Positions 52,971 to 62,951 are shown, counted from the stretch's first letter. The stretch: DNA of 64,000 nt from Mucilaginibacter myungsuensis (GCF_015222005.1 NZ_JADFFL010000002.1:248001-312000), one strand, 5' to 3'. Program-made: numbers and translations. Notes: generated from the letters alone by a model not told the origin.

Positions 52971-53216
52971 ATGAAACTATCAGACATTATAGCATCAGTT
53001 GGTGTGACCATCCTTTTAGTGGGCTTTTTCTTGAATTTGAACAAGAAAATAGCTTCAGATGGCAAACTCTATGCCTCATTAAACTTTATTGGGGCGGCAA
53101 TGTGTGGGGTATCATCATACATGATCAGCTTCTACCCTTTCGTAATCTTAGAAGGGGTGTGGGCATCGGTAGCACTTTATTCGTTAGTAAAAGTTCCACG
53201 TGGAACATCTAATTAA
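52971..53216 (+). CDS. CBU_0592-like small membrane protein
   Basis: 81 residues with three hydrophobic segments: IIASVGVTILLVGFFLNLN, LYASLNFIGAAMCGVSSYMI and FVILEGVWASVALYSLV. This fits the CBU_0592 family of unknown function. It follows the ABC-F stop by 1 nt. Its last codons (for VPRGT) carry a parS site. Confidence 0.75.
   Translation: MKLSDIIASVGVTILLVGFFLNLNKKIASDGKLYASLNFIGAAMCGVSSYMISFYPFVILEGVWASVALYSLVKVPRGTSN
53192..53207. promoter_or_regulatory. parS site 1
   Basis: AGTTCCACGTGGAACA, one change from the perfect palindrome TGTTCCACGTGGAACA seen twice just downstream. It overlaps the 3' end of the small membrane protein gene. ParB is expected to bind here. Confidence 0.8.
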
Positions 53217-53230
53217 TGAATCTAAATTAG

Positions 53231-53246
53231 TGTTCCACGTGGAACA
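53231..53246. promoter_or_regulatory. parS site 2
   Basis: TGTTCCACGTGGAACA, a perfect palindrome and a known form of the chromosomal parS consensus. It lies exactly 39 nt after site 1. Confidence 0.9.
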
Positions 53247-53269
53247 TTTGAAAATATAAACAACTTAGA

Positions 53270-53285
53270 TGTTCCACGTGGAACA
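53270..53285. promoter_or_regulatory. parS site 3
   Basis: TGTTCCACGTGGAACA, identical to site 2 and again 39 nt on. It ends 12 nt before the mnmG ATG, so a bound ParB could also affect mnmG expression (inference). Confidence 0.9.
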
Positions 53286-53297
53286 CGGAGGTTTAAT

Positions 53298-55160
53298 ATG
53301 TTTAAGAAATACGACGTTATAGTTGTTGGTGCAGGACATGCAGGCTGTGAAGCTGCCGCTGCTGCCGCCAACATGGGTTCATCGGTCCTTTTGATCACGA
53401 TGAATATGAATACTATTGCCCAAATGAGCTGTAACCCTGCTATGGGTGGCGTGGCTAAAGGGCAGATAGTACGCGAGATCGATGCATTAGGCGGTTATTC
53501 AGGTATCATTACGGATAAGTCTACCATTCAATTCCGTATGCTTAATATGAGCAAAGGGCCTGCCATGTGGAGTCCACGGGCGCAGACAGACCGTATGCGC
53601 TTTGCTGAAGAGTGGCGTATAGCATTAGAAAGAACGCCAAACGTAGATTTTTGGCAGGATATGGTAAGCTCACTAATTGTAAAAGACAATAAGGTTTGCG
53701 GTGTAAAAACATCTATAGGTGTAGAAATTGAAGGTGAATCGGTTGTATTAACCAACGGTACTTTCCTGAATGGATTGATCCATATTGGTGAAAAACGCTT
53801 TGGTGGAGGCCGCACAGGTGAAAAATCAGCCACCGGATTGACCGAGCAATTGACCACTTTGGGCTTTGAAGCCGGAAGGATGAAGACCGGTACACCACCT
53901 CGGGTAGATGGCCGATCATTAAATTACTCCTTAATGGAAGAGCAATGGGGCGACCAGGGAGCAGGCAAATTCAGCTATACAGATACCGTCATATCTACCG
54001 ACCAACGCTGCTGCTGGGTGACCTATACCAATCCTGATGTGCACGAAACATTAAAGGAAGGCTTTGAAAAGTCGCCAATGTTTACGGGTCGTATTAAAGG
54101 ATTAGGCCCAAGATACTGTCCATCAATAGAAGATAAGATCAACCGCTTTGCAGAACGAGACCGTCACCAGATATTTGTTGAACCGGAAGGCTGGAACACT
54201 TGCGAGATATACGTAAATGGTTTCTCAACCTCATTGCCGGAGGATGTACAGTACCGTGCGTTAACACAAATACCAGGTTTTGAAAAGGCCAAGATGTTCC
54301 GCCCGGGTTATGCGATCGAATATGACTTCTTTCCACCTACTCAGTTAGAGTTGACGCTGGAGACCAAGCTGATCAAAAATCTGTTCTTTGCAGGTCAGAT
54401 CAATGGTACCACAGGTTACGAAGAAGCCGGTTCGCAAGGCTTGATGGCGGGTATCAATGCGCATCAAAAAGTACACGATGGCCATGAATTGATATTAAAA
54501 AGGTCCGAATCATACATCGGTGTATTGATAGATGATCTGGTAACTAAAGGCACAGAGGAGCCATATCGTATGTTCACCTCGAGGGCAGAACACCGTTTAT
54601 TGTTACGCCAAGACAACGCCGATATTAGATTAAGTCCGATCGGTCATGAGTTAGGCTTGATCAGTGACGAGCGTTTAGATAAAGTAAATAAGAAAATCAA
54701 AGACTCTGATGATATCGTCGCGCATACCAAAAAGACATCTATTGGCATGGCGGATGTAAATGGCTTGTTAGAAGAACTGGGCACCGCTCCTATCCCGCAG
54801 GCGGTAAAAATGTTCAACCTGATCAGCAGACCACAAATCGGAATTAATGATCTGCGCAAAGCCAGTACTGATCTTAACGAGCTTTTATCGAACTACGATC
54901 AACAAACTATTGAGCAGGCTGAAATAAAAATTAAATACGAGAGTTATTTTGAAAAGGAAAATGAGATAGTAGAAAAAATGAAGAAAATGGAGGACCGCTC
55001 CATCGACCCTAATTTCAACTATCAAACTTTGGGATCATTATCAAAAGAAGCCCGCGAAAAATTGCTGAAGATAAAACCAAAGACCTTGGGCCAGGCATCA
55101 CGCATTTCGGGGGTATCACCATCAGATATTTCGGTATTGATGATCCATATTACCAGATAA
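53298..55160 (+). CDS. mnmG: tRNA uridine 5-carboxymethylaminomethyl modification enzyme
   Basis: 620 residues: FAD site [19 protein letters not shown] (9-27), [40 protein letters not shown], and the C-terminal tRNA-binding GidA-associated domain. With MnmE it makes cmnm5U34. A GGAGG just before the start (53287-53291) is an unusually good Shine-Dalgarno for this phylum. Classic neighbour of oriC in many bacteria. Confidence 0.98.
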   Translation: MFKKYDVIVVGAGHAGCEAAAAAANMGSSVLLITMNMNTIAQMSCNPAMGGVAKGQIVREIDALGGYSGIITDKSTIQFRMLNMSKGPAMWSPRAQTDRMRFAEEWRIALERTPNVDFWQDMVSSLIVKDNKVCGVKTSIGVEIEGESVVLTNGTFLNGLIHIGEKRFGGGRTGEKSATGLTEQLTTLGFEAGRMKTGTPPRVDGRSLNYSLMEEQWGDQGAGKFSYTDTVISTDQRCCWVTYTNPDVHETLKEGFEKSPMFTGRIKGLGPRYCPSIEDKINRFAERDRHQIFVEPEGWNTCEIYVNGFSTSLPEDVQYRALTQIPGFEKAKMFRPGYAIEYDFFPPTQLELTLETKLIKNLFFAGQINGTTGYEEAGSQGLMAGINAHQKVHDGHELILKRSESYIGVLIDDLVTKGTEEPYRMFTSRAEHRLLLRQDNADIRLSPIGHELGLISDERLDKVNKKIKDSDDIVAHTKKTSIGMADVNGLLEELGTAPIPQAVKMFNLISRPQIGINDLRKASTDLNELLSNYDQQTIEQAEIKIKYESYFEKENEIVEKMKKMEDRSIDPNFNYQTLGSLSKEAREKLLKIKPKTLGQASRISGVSPSDISVLMIHITR

Positions 55161-55273
55161 TAATATAAACTATTGATTATCAATTATTTATAAAATATCG
55201 TTCAGAATAAATTATTTCTGAATTTTAGACATAAGCTTCGTAAAAACGTAAAAGTCGCTGTAATCGCTTAAAA

Positions 55274-56920
55274 ATGGGGTTAAATACAAAATGGTACTTT
55301 TCAGGTCAGTTTCTGCTGCTTGTTTTTGTAGTTTCGTTAATAATTGGTTGCGCAAGTATCCAAAAACCTCAGGGAGGTCCGCGTGACCGTACCCCGCCAA
55401 AACTTTTGCTGGCCACACCGGTAAATCAGACCAGGAATTTTGCGGCCAAACAGATCAAGCTGGATTTTGACGAATATTTTAAACTGACCAACCAATATCA
55501 GGAGATCACCCTAAGCCCGACGATGGAGACACCGCCGGAATATAAAGTGAAAGGAAAAAGCCTGGTGATCAATTTTAAAGACACGCTCTCCAAGAACACC
55601 ACTTACGTGGTCAACTTCGGCAAGGCTATCCAGGACGTGAATGAATCGAACCAGTTGAAAAACTTCACCTACGTTTTTTCGACCGGTCCGCATATCGATT
55701 CGTTAAGTATTTCGGGTACCGTAGTAAATACCCAAACCAGTCTGAAAGAAAAAGATGCTACGGTGATGATATTTCCTTTAGATAAGGATACCACGTATTT
55801 CGGCAAAAAGAAACCCGCGATATTTGCTACGACAGACTCGGCCGGTAATTTCACGCTGAGCAATTTGCACGACGGTAAATACAAGATCTACGCGCTTAAA
55901 GAAACATCTGTCAACAGGATCTTTGATCAGGATGCTGAAGAGATCGCTTTCCTAAAAACGCCTGTTAACTTAACTAAGGATACCCAGAATGTACAGCTGT
56001 CCCTGTTCAAGCAAACGCCAGATAAATTCAGGGTAACTGATCGTCACTTTGATCCGGACGGTAAAATGGTATTGCTATTTAACAGACCGGTGCTTGAGCC
56101 GTCGCTAAAAATAAACCACCCGGCAGCGCTTGATGAACAAAAGATAGTGGATATCACTAAAACCCGCGACTCGGCCTATATCTATCTCAAAAACATGAAT
56201 TTCGATTCGATATCGGTTTCGGTATTAGAAAAAGGACAAGTGATAGAGACCGTAAGCCGTACAAAAAGTGCGAAAGAGAGCTATCAGCGGGTGCTGAATT
56301 TTACCTATGGCCTTAATACCGATAGTAAACTTAAACCGGCTACCGACCTGATACTAATGGCATCGCAACCGGTGCAAAGCTTCGAACAGTCGAGAATCAG
56401 GTTACTGGAAGACTCGGTAGATAAAGCAGACTTCACCATCGTTAAAGATGATAAAGAACAACGGAAGTTTACCCTGAAATACAAATGGAAACAGAATGCT
56501 AAATACGAGTTGCAGATAAACGACAACGCTTTTACCAATATTTATGGGGAACGAAATAAACGCTTGTTAAGGCAATTCCAGGTTGATAAATTGGATAATT
56601 ATGGCTCGGTACTAATGAAGGTAGTAGTACCTGACTCGACCAAAAGTTATATCGTTGAATTTATTTACGGACTTAACCAGGTAGTAAGGACCGATGTTGT
56701 TACAAAGACCACTAAACTGAACTATGCCAACCTCTTCGCCGGAAAATACCGCATTAAAGTGACCTACGACGATAATAGCAACGGTGTTTGGGATAGCGGA
56801 AATGTAAAGAAAGGCCTCTATCCCGAAAGCATTTTTGCACCGACTACCGTCTATACCATCAGGCCGCTTTGGGAAGATGAGCAAACTTTAGAAGTGCCCA
56901 AACAGCCAATAATACCCTAA
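55274..56920 (+). CDS. Ig-like (Big_5) domain lipoprotein
   Basis: 548 residues; lipobox VVSLIIGCAS with Cys26. GGPRDRTPPKLLLATPVNQT, then NFAAKQIKLDFDEYFKLTN and DTLSKNTTYVVNFGKAIQDV are the Big_5 (SbsA-like) hallmarks; a middle CarboxypepD-like strand (GNFTLSNLHDGKYKIYALKE) and a final IKVTYDDNSNGVWDSGNVKK follow. Outer-membrane lipoprotein conserved in Bacteroidota, function not assigned. Its stop abuts that of the convergent gene with no gap. Confidence 0.87.
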   Translation: MGLNTKWYFSGQFLLLVFVVSLIIGCASIQKPQGGPRDRTPPKLLLATPVNQTRNFAAKQIKLDFDEYFKLTNQYQEITLSPTMETPPEYKVKGKSLVINFKDTLSKNTTYVVNFGKAIQDVNESNQLKNFTYVFSTGPHIDSLSISGTVVNTQTSLKEKDATVMIFPLDKDTTYFGKKKPAIFATTDSAGNFTLSNLHDGKYKIYALKETSVNRIFDQDAEEIAFLKTPVNLTKDTQNVQLSLFKQTPDKFRVTDRHFDPDGKMVLLFNRPVLEPSLKINHPAALDEQKIVDITKTRDSAYIYLKNMNFDSISVSVLEKGQVIETVSRTKSAKESYQRVLNFTYGLNTDSKLKPATDLILMASQPVQSFEQSRIRLLEDSVDKADFTIVKDDKEQRKFTLKYKWKQNAKYELQINDNAFTNIYGERNKRLLRQFQVDKLDNYGSVLMKVVVPDSTKSYIVEFIYGLNQVVRTDVVTKTTKLNYANLFAGKYRIKVTYDDNSNGVWDSGNVKKGLYPESIFAPTTVYTIRPLWEDEQTLEVPKQPIIP

Positions 56921-57436
56921 TTACTTATCAGTAAACCAGCTGGAATACAGTATATAATTTTGCGGTAATTTATTTAATAAAGCCTTTTGCTCATCAGTAA
57001 GAGGCTTTATTTTTTTAGCAGGAGAACCGGCATAAAGGTAACCCGACTCACAAATAGTATTCTCCAACACTACAGAACCTGCGCCTATGATCACATACTC
57101 TTCTACCACCGCATTATCCATTACAATAGCACCCATACCTATCAACGTATGATCCTGTAGCGTACAGCCATGCACAATAGCATTGTGACCGATAGATACA
57201 TTACTACCGATCGTGGTAGCAGCTTTTAAATAAGTAGCATGGATCACCACGCCATCCTGGATGTTTGTGTTATTGCCAATGTGGATATAATTAACATCTC
57301 CCCTAACAACCGCGTTGAACCATACCGAGCAATTGTTGCCCATGATCACATCGCCAACTATAGTGCAGTTTTCGGCTATGAAACAGTCTTTACCCCAAGT
57401 TGGTATTTTATCTTTTACGGGTAGGATCAAAGGCAT
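56921..57436 (-). CDS. Gamma-class carbonic anhydrase-like hexapeptide protein
   Basis: 171 residues of left-handed beta-helix repeats: NCTIVGDVIMGNNCSVWFNA, VVRGDVNYIHIGNNTNIQDG, VVIHAT, IGHNAIVHGCTL. The three zinc His positions of gamma carbonic anhydrases (in VIHAT and GHNAIVH) are present. It forms trimers; many relatives act as acyltransferase-like or unassigned enzymes (YrdA/PaaY type). Confidence 0.88.
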   Translation of the reverse strand: MPLILPVKDKIPTWGKDCFIAENCTIVGDVIMGNNCSVWFNAVVRGDVNYIHIGNNTNIQDGVVIHATYLKAATTIGSNVSIGHNAIVHGCTLQDHTLIGMGAIVMDNAVVEEYVIIGAGSVVLENTICESGYLYAGSPAKKIKPLTDEQKALLNKLPQNYILYSSWFTDK

Positions 57437-57487
57437 ATATGATGTATTGAATTATTAAATTTAATTTCTAAGTTTGACCAACGATCA

Positions 57488-57560
57488 GCGAAAATAGCTC
57501 AGTTGGTAGAGCATCAGTTTCCCAAACTGAAGGTCGCGGGTTCGAATCCCGTTTTTCGCT
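57488..57560 (+). tRNA. tRNA-Gly (CCC)
   Basis: 73 nt: acceptor GCGAAAA/TTTTCGC with discriminator T, D-arm TAGCTCAGTTGGTAGAGCA, anticodon arm TCAGT-TTCCCAA-ACTGA (CCC, Gly), T-arm GCGGGTTCGAATCCCGT. CCA not encoded. Its last base is part of the antisense stop codon of the next gene. Confidence 0.96.
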
Positions 57561-58108
57561 CAATTGAAGTTTAAAATATTTAAATTTCTCTCCTCATGAA
57601 TTTTTCTCAGCGCTATCTGCGCCTCTAATGGATAATCATTATACATTTTATAGAGACCTATCAATTCCCGTTCATCCGAAGAATTAAATTTATCGTAATA
57701 GAAAGTCGTCAATTTATCACTCTTATCTGTTATATCTTCATCTGACCCCTTAAAAAATTTGATGATCACTGATAAATTCATCCCTAAAAAAACAACAAGT
57801 ATCAAAAAAACGATAGGGTCTACAAGAGAGCTAAATCTTGCTGAATGATAAGTAGTAATGGTATCTCCATCTTCAACCGTATAGGTGTAGTTTAGCAGAC
57901 TAAATAGAGGTACAAACAAAGCCAAAAATATAACTAACTGTATCTTATTAGATCTGGACCACTTGGCCACCGTGCTACCAATTAATAACAACAAGGCAAA
58001 AGTTTCATTAATAAACATTACGTCATTTGAAATTTGCCAGAAAATAAAAGCGACAACAGTCAACAATAGCGTCGCTATGAGTGTTATAAATTTATATCTC
58101 CTCTCCAT
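57560..58108 (-). CDS. Membrane protein of unknown function (182 residues)
   Basis: Not recognised. Four hydrophobic segments, approximately 7-25, 34-49, 57-75 and 97-114, then a charged cytoplasmic tail (KGSDEDITDKSDKLTTFYYD). It is more AT-rich than its neighbours. It starts 12 nt after the nadB stop and runs in the same direction, so it is likely the last gene of the nadB transcript. Confidence 0.7.
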   Translation of the reverse strand: MERRYKFITLIATLLLTVVAFIFWQISNDVMFINETFALLLLIGSTVAKWSRSNKIQLVIFLALFVPLFSLLNYTYTVEDGDTITTYHSARFSSLVDPIVFLILVVFLGMNLSVIIKFFKGSDEDITDKSDKLTTFYYDKFNSSDERELIGLYKMYNDYPLEAQIALRKIHEERNLNILNFN

Positions 58109-58120
58109 TTTAAATACCTT

Positions 58121-59713
58121 CTAAAACACCGTATCCTCCAAAACTTCCTGATGCTCCGGATAATCTGTAGTATAGTGCAATCCCCTACTTTCCTTACGTT
58201 TCATGGCTGATTTTACTACGATGTAAGATACCTGGATCAGGTTCCGCAGCTCGCAAAGTTTTACTGAGAGCTTGGTCTGTTTATAAAACGACTCCGTCTC
58301 TTCATACAACAAACCTAACCGGCGCATAGCTCGCTCCAAACGGAAATCAGAACGGACGATACCTACATAGTCATTCATCAATTTCTGCATTTCGCGCACG
58401 TTGTGTGTGACCAGGATATCTTCGTTGCTAAGTTTTACACCTTTCTCATCCCAATCGGGTATACTCTCGGGAATGTTATTTTCAGTAAACTCGATAATAG
58501 CATCTGTATAGATACGATGTGCAAAAACCAAGGCCTCTAATAAAGAATTAGATGCCAAACGGTTAGCGCCGTGCAAACCTGTTGATGCGCATTCGCCGCA
58601 GGCATATAATCTGTTTATGGTCGACTTACCAACATGATCTACCAAAACACCACCACACATATAATGGCAGGCCGGCGAAACCGGGATCATATCACGCGTC
58701 ATATCAATACCGATATCTAAGCATTTGGCGTAAATGTTAGGAAAGTGTGCCAGGATATCAGCCTTGCTCCGATGGGTCACATCGAGGTGGACATAATCCT
58801 CGCCCGACTTCTTGATTTCGGCATCTATGGCGCGGGCAACAATATCACGCGGCGCTAAAGATCCACGTTCATCATACTCGTGCATAAATTCCTCGCCATT
58901 GGTACGTTTTAATATACCTCCAAAACCACGTACAGCTTCGGATATCAGGAACGAAGGATATTCACCGGGATTATATAAGGCGGTTGGATGGAATTGCATA
59001 AACTCCATATTGCGCACCTTACCTTTTGCACGATAAACCATGGCCACGCCATCACCGGTAGCAATGGTAGGGTTAGTGGTGATCGCATAGATATGCCCGG
59101 CACCACCTGCAGCCATTACCGTTACTTTAGATAATATCTTTTCCACAACACTGGTATGGGTATTAAAAGCATAGATACCGTAACAAGTGATGTCCTCGCT
59201 CTGCTTATCCACATACTCGCCCAAATGGTGTTGAGTGATCAGATCGACGGCAAAATAATGGGTCAGTATCTCGATGTTGGGGTTCTGGTGGATCTGTTCT
59301 AACAGGGTACGCTCTATCTCGAAACCGGTGATATCCTTATAATGTAGCACGCGAAACTCTGAATGTCCTCCTTCTTTGGCCAGATCATAAAAGCCTTCGG
59401 TGGTCTTGTCGAAGTTGGTTCCGTAGTCTATAATTTCCTGAATTCTTTCAGGGCCTTCTTCCACAACTATCCTAACAACTTCTTTATCGCACAATCCGTC
59501 GCCTGCATCTAAAGTGTCATCTATGTGTTTTTTAAAGGAATCTTCCTTTTTATCCACAACCACCGCAACGCCCCCCTGGGCATACTTAGTGTTGCTCTCG
59601 TCTTCGTTGGCTTTTGTAACTATCAGAACTTTACCGTGTTTGGCGGCCTTAAGGGCAAAACTCAATCCGGCTATGCCCGAACCGACCACCAGGAAATCCA
59701 CATTTTTTGTCAT
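58121..59713 (-). CDS. nadB: L-aspartate oxidase
   Basis: 530 residues: FAD site VVGSGIAGLSFALKAAKHG (10-28), NTKYAQGGVAVVVDKKED, FMQFHPTALYNPGE, and YACGECASTGLHGANRLASN. It oxidises aspartate to iminoaspartate, the first step of NAD synthesis, feeding NadA. nadA starts divergently 408 nt away across a very AT-rich gap. Confidence 0.97.
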   Translation of the reverse strand: MTKNVDFLVVGSGIAGLSFALKAAKHGKVLIVTKANEDESNTKYAQGGVAVVVDKKEDSFKKHIDDTLDAGDGLCDKEVVRIVVEEGPERIQEIIDYGTNFDKTTEGFYDLAKEGGHSEFRVLHYKDITGFEIERTLLEQIHQNPNIEILTHYFAVDLITQHHLGEYVDKQSEDITCYGIYAFNTHTSVVEKILSKVTVMAAGGAGHIYAITTNPTIATGDGVAMVYRAKGKVRNMEFMQFHPTALYNPGEYPSFLISEAVRGFGGILKRTNGEEFMHEYDERGSLAPRDIVARAIDAEIKKSGEDYVHLDVTHRSKADILAHFPNIYAKCLDIGIDMTRDMIPVSPACHYMCGGVLVDHVGKSTINRLYACGECASTGLHGANRLASNSLLEALVFAHRIYTDAIIEFTENNIPESIPDWDEKGVKLSNEDILVTHNVREMQKLMNDYVGIVRSDFRLERAMRRLGLLYEETESFYKQTKLSVKLCELRNLIQVSYIVVKSAMKRKESRGLHYTTDYPEHQEVLEDTVF

Positions 59714-60121
59714 ATATAAGGTAACGATGTTTAAAAGGAGCGTATTTGTTAATAAGGGTACTAAAACCTGTTAGTTTTATGTAAACAAATAGAGGATAAG
59801 TTTCCTGACTGTGGACAACTCATCATTTATAGCCAAAATTGAATTACTTTTGCCCTACTTACAAGCAGATGTTCGGCATTAACTAACATTTTTAAAGCTA
59901 AGTAATTCTTAACAAATAACTTTTTAATAAATAATTTGGTTCTGTCATCTGCCTAAACATCAACCAAATAATAAAAACAAAAACTAACATTTTTGTTGAT
60001 AACTGTGGTAAAACTCCTATTAGCAAATAAAGATCAACAGACTTTTTAACAGAACTAACACTATAATAACAATAGGTTTATTTTATATAAATAATTAATG
60101 GTTATTACTTGAATTGTGGAA
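59714..60121. other. AT-rich nadB-nadA gap, candidate replication origin
   Basis: Bases about 59880-60120 are strikingly AT-rich (around 80% in parts). DnaA-box-like TGTGGACAA (59810-59818, 8 of 9 versus TGTGGATAA), TGTGGTAAA (60004-60012) and TGTGGAAAT (60115-60123) all point one way. AACTAACATTTTT recurs at 59881-59893 and 59982-59994. A possible nadA promoter box TACTTTTG lies at 59845-59852. Three parS sites are 6.5 kb away. oriC is a reasonable inference, not shown. Confidence 0.42.
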
Positions 60122-61114
60122 ATGGATACCTTAGCAGAAATAAACATCAAAGGTTTTGCCGACGAATACATCGACCCGACCCTCGATCTTTTTGATGAAA
60201 TTGAAAAATTAAAAAAAGAGAAAAATGCCGTCATACTTGCGCACTACTACCAGGAACCCGACATACAGGACGTGGCCGATTACATTGGCGACAGCTTGGG
60301 CCTATCGCAACAAGCTGCCAAGACCGACGCCGACATTATAGTTTTTGCCGGTGTGCACTTTATGGCCGAAACGGCCAAGATCCTTTCGCCCACCAAGAAG
60401 GTGATCTTACCGGATATGAAAGCCGGGTGCAGTTTGGCCGACAGCTGCCCGCCACATTTGTTCGCCAAGTTCAAGGAGAAATACCCTGACCATCTGGTGA
60501 TCACTTATGTGAATTGCACAGCCGAACTAAAGGCCATGAGCGATATAGTTTGTACCAGCAGCAACGCCGTACAAATTGTGGAAAGCCTACCGCCCGATCA
60601 AAAGATCATCTTCGGTCCGGATAAGAACTTAGGAGCCTACGTAGCTAAAAAGACCGGCCGCGATTTGGTATTGTGGAATGGAGCCTGCATGGTGCACGAG
60701 ATATTCAGTCGTGAAAAGATATTTAAACTAAAAGAGCGCCACCCCGGAGCAAAGCTTTTAGCCCACCCCGAGTGCGAGGAAGTTATTTTGGAAATGGCCG
60801 ACTATATCGGCTCGACCACCGGTATCTTAAAATATGCCACGTCCCATCCGGATAAAGAATTCATCGTAGCTACTGAGGCAGGCATTTTACACCAAATGCA
60901 AAAGGATAATCCGGATAAAGTATTTATCCCGGCGCCACCAAATAATGCCTGCGCCTGCAACGATTGCCCGCATATGAAACGTAACACGCTGGAAAAACTT
61001 TACCTGTGCCTAAAGAACGAACTACCTGAGATAGACGTCCCTGCAACTATCATTGAAAAAGCGGTAAAGCCTATCGAAAGGATGCTGGAAATATCAGCGA
61101 GATTGGGGTTGTAA
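60122..61114 (+). CDS. nadA: Quinolinate synthase
   Basis: 330 residues from the ATG at 60122 (a GTG two codons earlier is possible). [30 protein letters not shown], and three Fe-S Cys in [24 protein letters not shown] and [17 protein letters not shown]. It condenses iminoaspartate with dihydroxyacetone phosphate to make quinolinate, using a 4Fe-4S cluster. Partner of NadB; nadC is not in the window. Confidence 0.97.
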   Translation: MDTLAEINIKGFADEYIDPTLDLFDEIEKLKKEKNAVILAHYYQEPDIQDVADYIGDSLGLSQQAAKTDADIIVFAGVHFMAETAKILSPTKKVILPDMKAGCSLADSCPPHLFAKFKEKYPDHLVITYVNCTAELKAMSDIVCTSSNAVQIVESLPPDQKIIFGPDKNLGAYVAKKTGRDLVLWNGACMVHEIFSREKIFKLKERHPGAKLLAHPECEEVILEMADYIGSTTGILKYATSHPDKEFIVATEAGILHQMQKDNPDKVFIPAPPNNACACNDCPHMKRNTLEKLYLCLKNELPEIDVPATIIEKAVKPIERMLEISARLGL

Positions 61115-61238
61115 AGAGAAAGGATACGATTGGCGGAATGCTGATCGTAATAAACATAACCGTCATTGCTAAGCAGCCTTGACGGTTTTTCATTTTATTG
61201 ATAGACAAACACTTCGGCATAAATAATGTACTAACTGT

Positions 61239-61865
61239 ATGAAAAGCGCCGACAAGAATATTCCTGAACAAAAGGAAGGGAAACAAACGGATTTCTCCAA
61301 CGCTAAAGGCTATCCGGATCGGTTATCTGCTCATAAAGCTTATCTATCGGCAAAGGCCAAAATGTTGGACGTAAATAATTGGCACACGTATACGGGACCT
61401 GGCTCTTCGAAATTTGGCTTGGCGGACGTCAATGGAATACAACATTATAGGCTTGCCGAAAAAGGTGATCTTATTTGGGTGGATATGTCGGGCACGCCGG
61501 GACCAAATGCCGGCGATGGTTCGGAATGGGTAGTTGTCGAGGACATCTTACATATCGGTGATGCCGATGCTTTGGAAGAGTCTGTTACGATGACATTACG
61601 ACCCACCAAAGCACCCGGTAACAACAGTGAAAGTATAGCGCATTTTTTTAGCGATGTATCTACTAACACTTTCATCGTAGCACGTTATGATGTTAAAGTT
61701 TCTGCTGAAGCCCACGGTAGAAATGAGGTGCCGAATAATACCGATGTCGGTTTATTTGACGCGGTCAGAAACACTTTAGTAGGTTTAACAGCCCGCACAG
61801 GTCTGTCGGGTATCCAATGGCAAACACTTGTTAATGGGCTTTTGGAAGATCAACCACATTTCTAA
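61239..61865 (+). CDS. Hypothetical protein (208 residues)
   Basis: Not recognised. Soluble, no signal peptide. A charged N-terminus (KSADKNIPEQKEGKQTDFSN) is followed by NNWHTYTGPGSSKFGLADVN, GDLIWVDMSGTPGPNAGDGS, EWVVVEDILHIGDADALEES, VTMTLRPTKAP and, near the end, GLSGIQWQTLVNGLL. Its regular length and codon use suggest a real gene. A repeat lies directly past its stop. Confidence 0.65.
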   Translation: MKSADKNIPEQKEGKQTDFSNAKGYPDRLSAHKAYLSAKAKMLDVNNWHTYTGPGSSKFGLADVNGIQHYRLAEKGDLIWVDMSGTPGPNAGDGSEWVVVEDILHIGDADALEESVTMTLRPTKAPGNNSESIAHFFSDVSTNTFIVARYDVKVSAEAHGRNEVPNNTDVGLFDAVRNTLVGLTARTGLSGIQWQTLVNGLLEDQPHF

Positions 61866-61866
61866 A

Positions 61867-61915
61867 AAAAAATTTTGGGCTTCGCCCATTCGACGTGGCC
61901 AGGTTGCGGCGCTAA
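61867..61915. repeat. Short hairpin repeat, copy 1 (diverged)
   Basis: An A-run, TTGGGCTTCGCCCATT hairpin with TTCG loop, then CAGGTTGCGGCGCTAAA. It resembles the copies at 61946-62000 and 63293-63344 and could serve as terminator for the upstream gene. Confidence 0.5.
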
Positions 61916-61921
61916 ACACAC

Positions 61922-61930
61922 TTATCCACA
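61922..61930 (+). other. Perfect DnaA-box sequence
   Basis: TTATCCACA, identical to the consensus DnaA box, in the gap between the 208-residue gene and the DUF2911 gene, 1.8 kb from the AT-rich nadB-nadA gap. A single 9-mer can occur by chance. Confidence 0.35.
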
Positions 61931-61945
61931 CCTTAAATATCAAAA

Positions 61946-62000
61946 AAATTTCCGGGGGCTTTGCCCCTTTTTTATGTTTTCAGGTTGCGCCGGAAATTTT
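61946..62000. repeat. Short hairpin repeat, copy 2
   Basis: AAATTTCCGG, a GGGGGCTTTGCCCC hairpin, a T-run, TTCAGGTTGCGCC and CCGGAAATTT: the outer ends are complementary and the inner hairpin could end transcription. Confidence 0.7.
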
Positions 62001-62108
62001 GGAGCGTTAAGAAATATGTGAAAAACTCCGATCTGTCGTATCAGTAAAATCTTAAAAGATCAGCGGTCCAGATCTCGTACTTTAGCACCAAACTAAAACC
62101 AAACAAGC

Positions 62109-62951
62109 ATGAAAAAACAATTAATAGGTTTAGTGGCCATGGCGCTTAGCGTGTGTGCTATGGAAACCAAAGCACAGATCGTTCCGCCGCCAAGTTCGGC
62201 GCAGACAATTTCTCAAGGGTTCGGCTTAGGAAAGATCACCCTGACCTACGCCAGACCAAATGTAAAGGGCCGCAAAATATTCGGCGGATTAGAGCCTTAT
62301 GGTACTGTATGGCGCACAGGCGCTAACAACGCTACCTCGTTAAAATTCAGCGATGAGGTGATCATCAACAACACTAAAGTCCCGGCCGGTGAGTACGGTC
62401 TGTTCAGTATCCCGGGCGAAACCGAATGGACCATCATATTAAGTAAAAAACCGCAACAATGGGGCGCTTACACCTACAGCGATAAAGACGACTTGATGCG
62501 CTTTAAGGTGAAGAACGAAAAGCTAAAAGACCTGACCGAAACGATGTATTTAGACTTTATCAACGTTACCCCTACCACTTGCGATCTGCAAATGAAATGG
62601 GAACGCTCGAGCTTCGTTTTCCACATCGTTACAGACATCGATGCAAAAGTTGTGGCAAGGATAGACTCAGCCATGGCGACCGCGAAGAAACCTTTGTACG
62701 ACGCCATTATCTACTACTACAATAATAACAAGGATATGGACAAGGCCTTAGTATGGGCCAACGAGTTAGAAAAAACTCCCGGCATGCCGGCCTGGGCTTC
62801 TAAAATGTGGAAAGCCCGTGTGCAACTAAAGAAAGGTGACAAAGCTGGTGCCATAGCTACTGCCACTGCCGGTATAGAAGCCGCTAAGAAAGATAAGAAT
62901 GATGAGTATGTGCGCCTGAACAGCGAGATCATTGCTCAGGCGAAGAAGTAA
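62109..62951 (+). CDS. DUF2911 domain protein (secreted)
   Basis: 280 residues; signal peptide to METKAQ (~23). DUF2911 spans 30-170: ITLTYARPNVKGRKIFGGLE, PYGTVWRTGANNATSLKFSD, VPAGEYGLFSIPGETEWTII. The tail (180-280) is helical and TPR-like (LVWANELEKTPGMPAWASKM). Common in Bacteroidota, function unknown. Monocistronic. Confidence 0.92.
   Translation: MKKQLIGLVAMALSVCAMETKAQIVPPPSSAQTISQGFGLGKITLTYARPNVKGRKIFGGLEPYGTVWRTGANNATSLKFSDEVIINNTKVPAGEYGLFSIPGETEWTIILSKKPQQWGAYTYSDKDDLMRFKVKNEKLKDLTETMYLDFINVTPTTCDLQMKWERSSFVFHIVTDIDAKVVARIDSAMATAKKPLYDAIIYYYNNNKDMDKALVWANELEKTPGMPAWASKMWKARVQLKKGDKAGAIATATAGIEAAKKDKNDEYVRLNSEIIAQAKK

Noticed and set aside
56905..56935. Possible overlap or fusion at abutting stops of the Ig-like and hexapeptide genes
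   Set aside because: The genes are on opposite strands, each with an intact family-typical C-terminus; only the terminator is missing.
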